From Oegoconia quadripuncta (taxonomy: Eukaryota > Arthropoda > Insecta > Lepidoptera > Autostichidae): a DNA stretch of 64,000 bases. This document shows, one piece after another, positions 62,857 through 64,000 of the stretch. The DNA is taken from NCBI GenBank assembly GCA_949316235.1, contig OX438743.1, forward strand, positions 40,207,242 through 40,271,241, read 5' to 3'. The notes beneath the pieces were generated by a model. It was not told the DNA's origin and did not search any database. It worked only from the letters and a program-made list of their open reading frames with translations. Each line of letters opens with the position of its first letter. The stretch's first letter is position 1. The position numbers and the translations under genes are program-made.

Positions 62857-63721
62857 CAGGGCGTCCCAAAGTTATGGGACATGAAGGGGAAGTACCTTAA
62901 ATATCGTAGATAGTGAATTTTGCTCAAAGAAGACTTTATGTTATTTTTAAAAGTTAGTAATTCTGCATTCATAGATTTTCTAAAAATTATTTGCTTCGGC
63001 TGGGAATCGAACCGACTCAAATGTGAAAAAAAAAACACCCTACTTTTATGATGCCAATCGAAAGAATAGCTAAAAAATAATAACTCTGCCTAAGTAACAT
63101 AGTATTTTAAAAGAAAGGAACAACGTGAAATTAATCATTTTAATCAAATAAAAAACATACATGAAACTGCCGTAGTCAATTAAGTAGGTATTTTTTTGTA
63201 AATTAATTAATTAAATGCTCAAAATGTGATCCCTCTTGTCTTACGCAAATCGCCAATCTTTTAATGAGCCCGCTGCCTGTTGATTTTCTAATCATTTTAT
63301 GGTGAACACTCGATGTGATATGGCACAATTCTGTTTGCAACTCGCCTACGTTCTCGTATCGCTTTTTGTATAGCATATCTTTCACGTATCCCCAAAAGAA
63401 GAAATCACTTTAGCAATAAATAACTTTCTTGAAATTTGACTCAATCATTTTATGTTGTTCCTTTCTTTTAAAATACTATGTTACTTAGGCAGAGTTATTA
63501 TTTTTTAGCTATTCTTTCGATTGGCATCATAAAAGTAGGGTGTTTTTTTTTTCACATTTAAGTCGGTTCGATTCCCAGCCGAAGCAAGTAATTTTTAGAA
63601 AATCTATGAATGCAGAATTACTAACTTTTAAAAATAACATAAAGTCTTCTTTGAGCAAAATTCACTATCTACAATATTTAAGGTACTTCCCCTTCATGTC
63701 CCATAACTTTGGGACGCCCTG
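62857..63721. mobile_element. 865-bp TA-flanked foldback with 268-bp arms around a transposase fragment
   Basis: CAGGGCGTCCCAAAGTTATG starts the left arm (62857-63124); the right arm 63454-63721 is its near-perfect reverse complement. TA outside both ends. Each arm carries GGTTCGATTCC (63565-63575 on plus; reverse at 63003-63013). The 329-bp centre encodes part of a transposase. Confidence 0.9.
63203..63410 (-). pseudogene. C-terminal fragment of a Tc1/mariner-type transposase
   Basis: The minus strand reads DFFFWGYVKDMLYKKRYENV directly, then GELQTELCHITSSVHHKMIR and ends EGSHFEHLIN before the stop. The FWGYVK..(V/L)Y..RYENV block follows the third catalytic acid in this superfamily. Everything N-terminal of it is missing. 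Confidence 0.8.
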
Positions 63722-63733
63722 TATACACACATT

Positions 63734-63856
63734 GATTGGTGGTTGGGCATTTGCCTGTCCGCCTGGCTAGCTACCACCATCTTATCTAAATCGGCCTCAT
63801 CTTCACTTAACATCAGGTGTGATTGAGGTCAAGTGCAAACCCGCTGTGCATACAAA
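63734..63856 (+). mobile_element. SINE-A copy, internally deleted
   Basis: GATTGGTGGTTGGGCATTTG to CCACCATCTTATCTAAATC joins CTCATCTTCACTTAACATCA and the A tail; it begins 12 bp after the foldback element. Confidence 0.85.
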
Positions 63857-63881
63857 AAAGAAAAAAAAAACATATCTTAAT

Positions 63882-64000
63882 ATCTTTATTGTACACAAAA
63901 TTGTTACAGAAATATGCATTGTATATAAAATGTACGAAGGCGAGCTTAACTCCGATAGAGTTTTCTACCAGCAAACCTTACATACCGTACACATACTTAT
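63882..64000 (-). mobile_element. LINE 3' UTR fragment, running off the window
   Basis: TATCTTTATTGTACACAAAA, GGCGAGCTTAACTCCGATAG and AGTTTTCTACCAGCAAACC; same family as 14985 and 33640. Confidence 0.6.

Overview
This is eukaryotic DNA, almost certainly from a lepidopteran insect (moth or butterfly). It is AT-rich, with short exons in GT-AG introns, TATA plus TCAGT (arthropod initiator) promoters, a small insect-type C-type lectin gene, and a very dense load of tRNA-headed SINEs, LINE 3' ends, TA-flanked miniature DNA transposons and one BEL/Pao LTR element. The lepidopteran assignment rests on my recollection of these repeat families, not on a search. There is no bacterial-type operon, CRISPR array or phage, and most long open frames in the window are repeat artefacts.

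Host genes, left to right. (1) 2013-6115, plus strand: three exons of a small four-helix membrane protein; its first exon was not found. (2) 15499-11043, minus strand: a complete paralogue with TATA box, initiator, 5' UTR exon and four coding exons (161 residues). Genes 1 and 2 converge tail to tail and share exon lengths and intron phases (70 or 68 codons; exactly 130 nt; phases 0, 0, 1), so they are an old local duplicate pair. (3) 22347-22445, plus: a doubtful isolated terminal exon. (4) 38491-29739, minus: a secreted C-type lectin with TATA/initiator promoter and five consecutive coding exons in phase; the last exon, which should carry the final cysteines, was not found. (5) 42633-42759, plus: the first coding exon of an unrecognised gene; everything to its right up to 64 kb looks like intron or intergenic DNA filled with repeats.

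Mobile DNA. A decayed BEL/Pao retrotransposon on the minus strand (21322-16647) has a short LTR, an internal deletion from the leader into RNase H, a frameshifted integrase, and an envelope gene resembling baculovirus F proteins that is split by a SINE. Two foldback elements (24730-26388 and 62857-63721) each keep only the C-terminal piece of a Tc1/mariner-type transposase between long inverted arms. Other TA-flanked foldbacks lie at 8697, 16324, 47037 and 49034, with a bare 24-bp terminal-repeat palindrome at 39374. Three tRNA-headed SINE families (called A, B and C here) account for about 30 insertions. LINE relics belong to several clades.

Simple repeats: a ~31-bp minisatellite in an intron of gene 1 (2267-2668), a 12-bp array that grew inside a dispersed repeat (21653-22089), and an 8-bp array with ordered variant blocks just upstream of a lectin exon (32848-33393).
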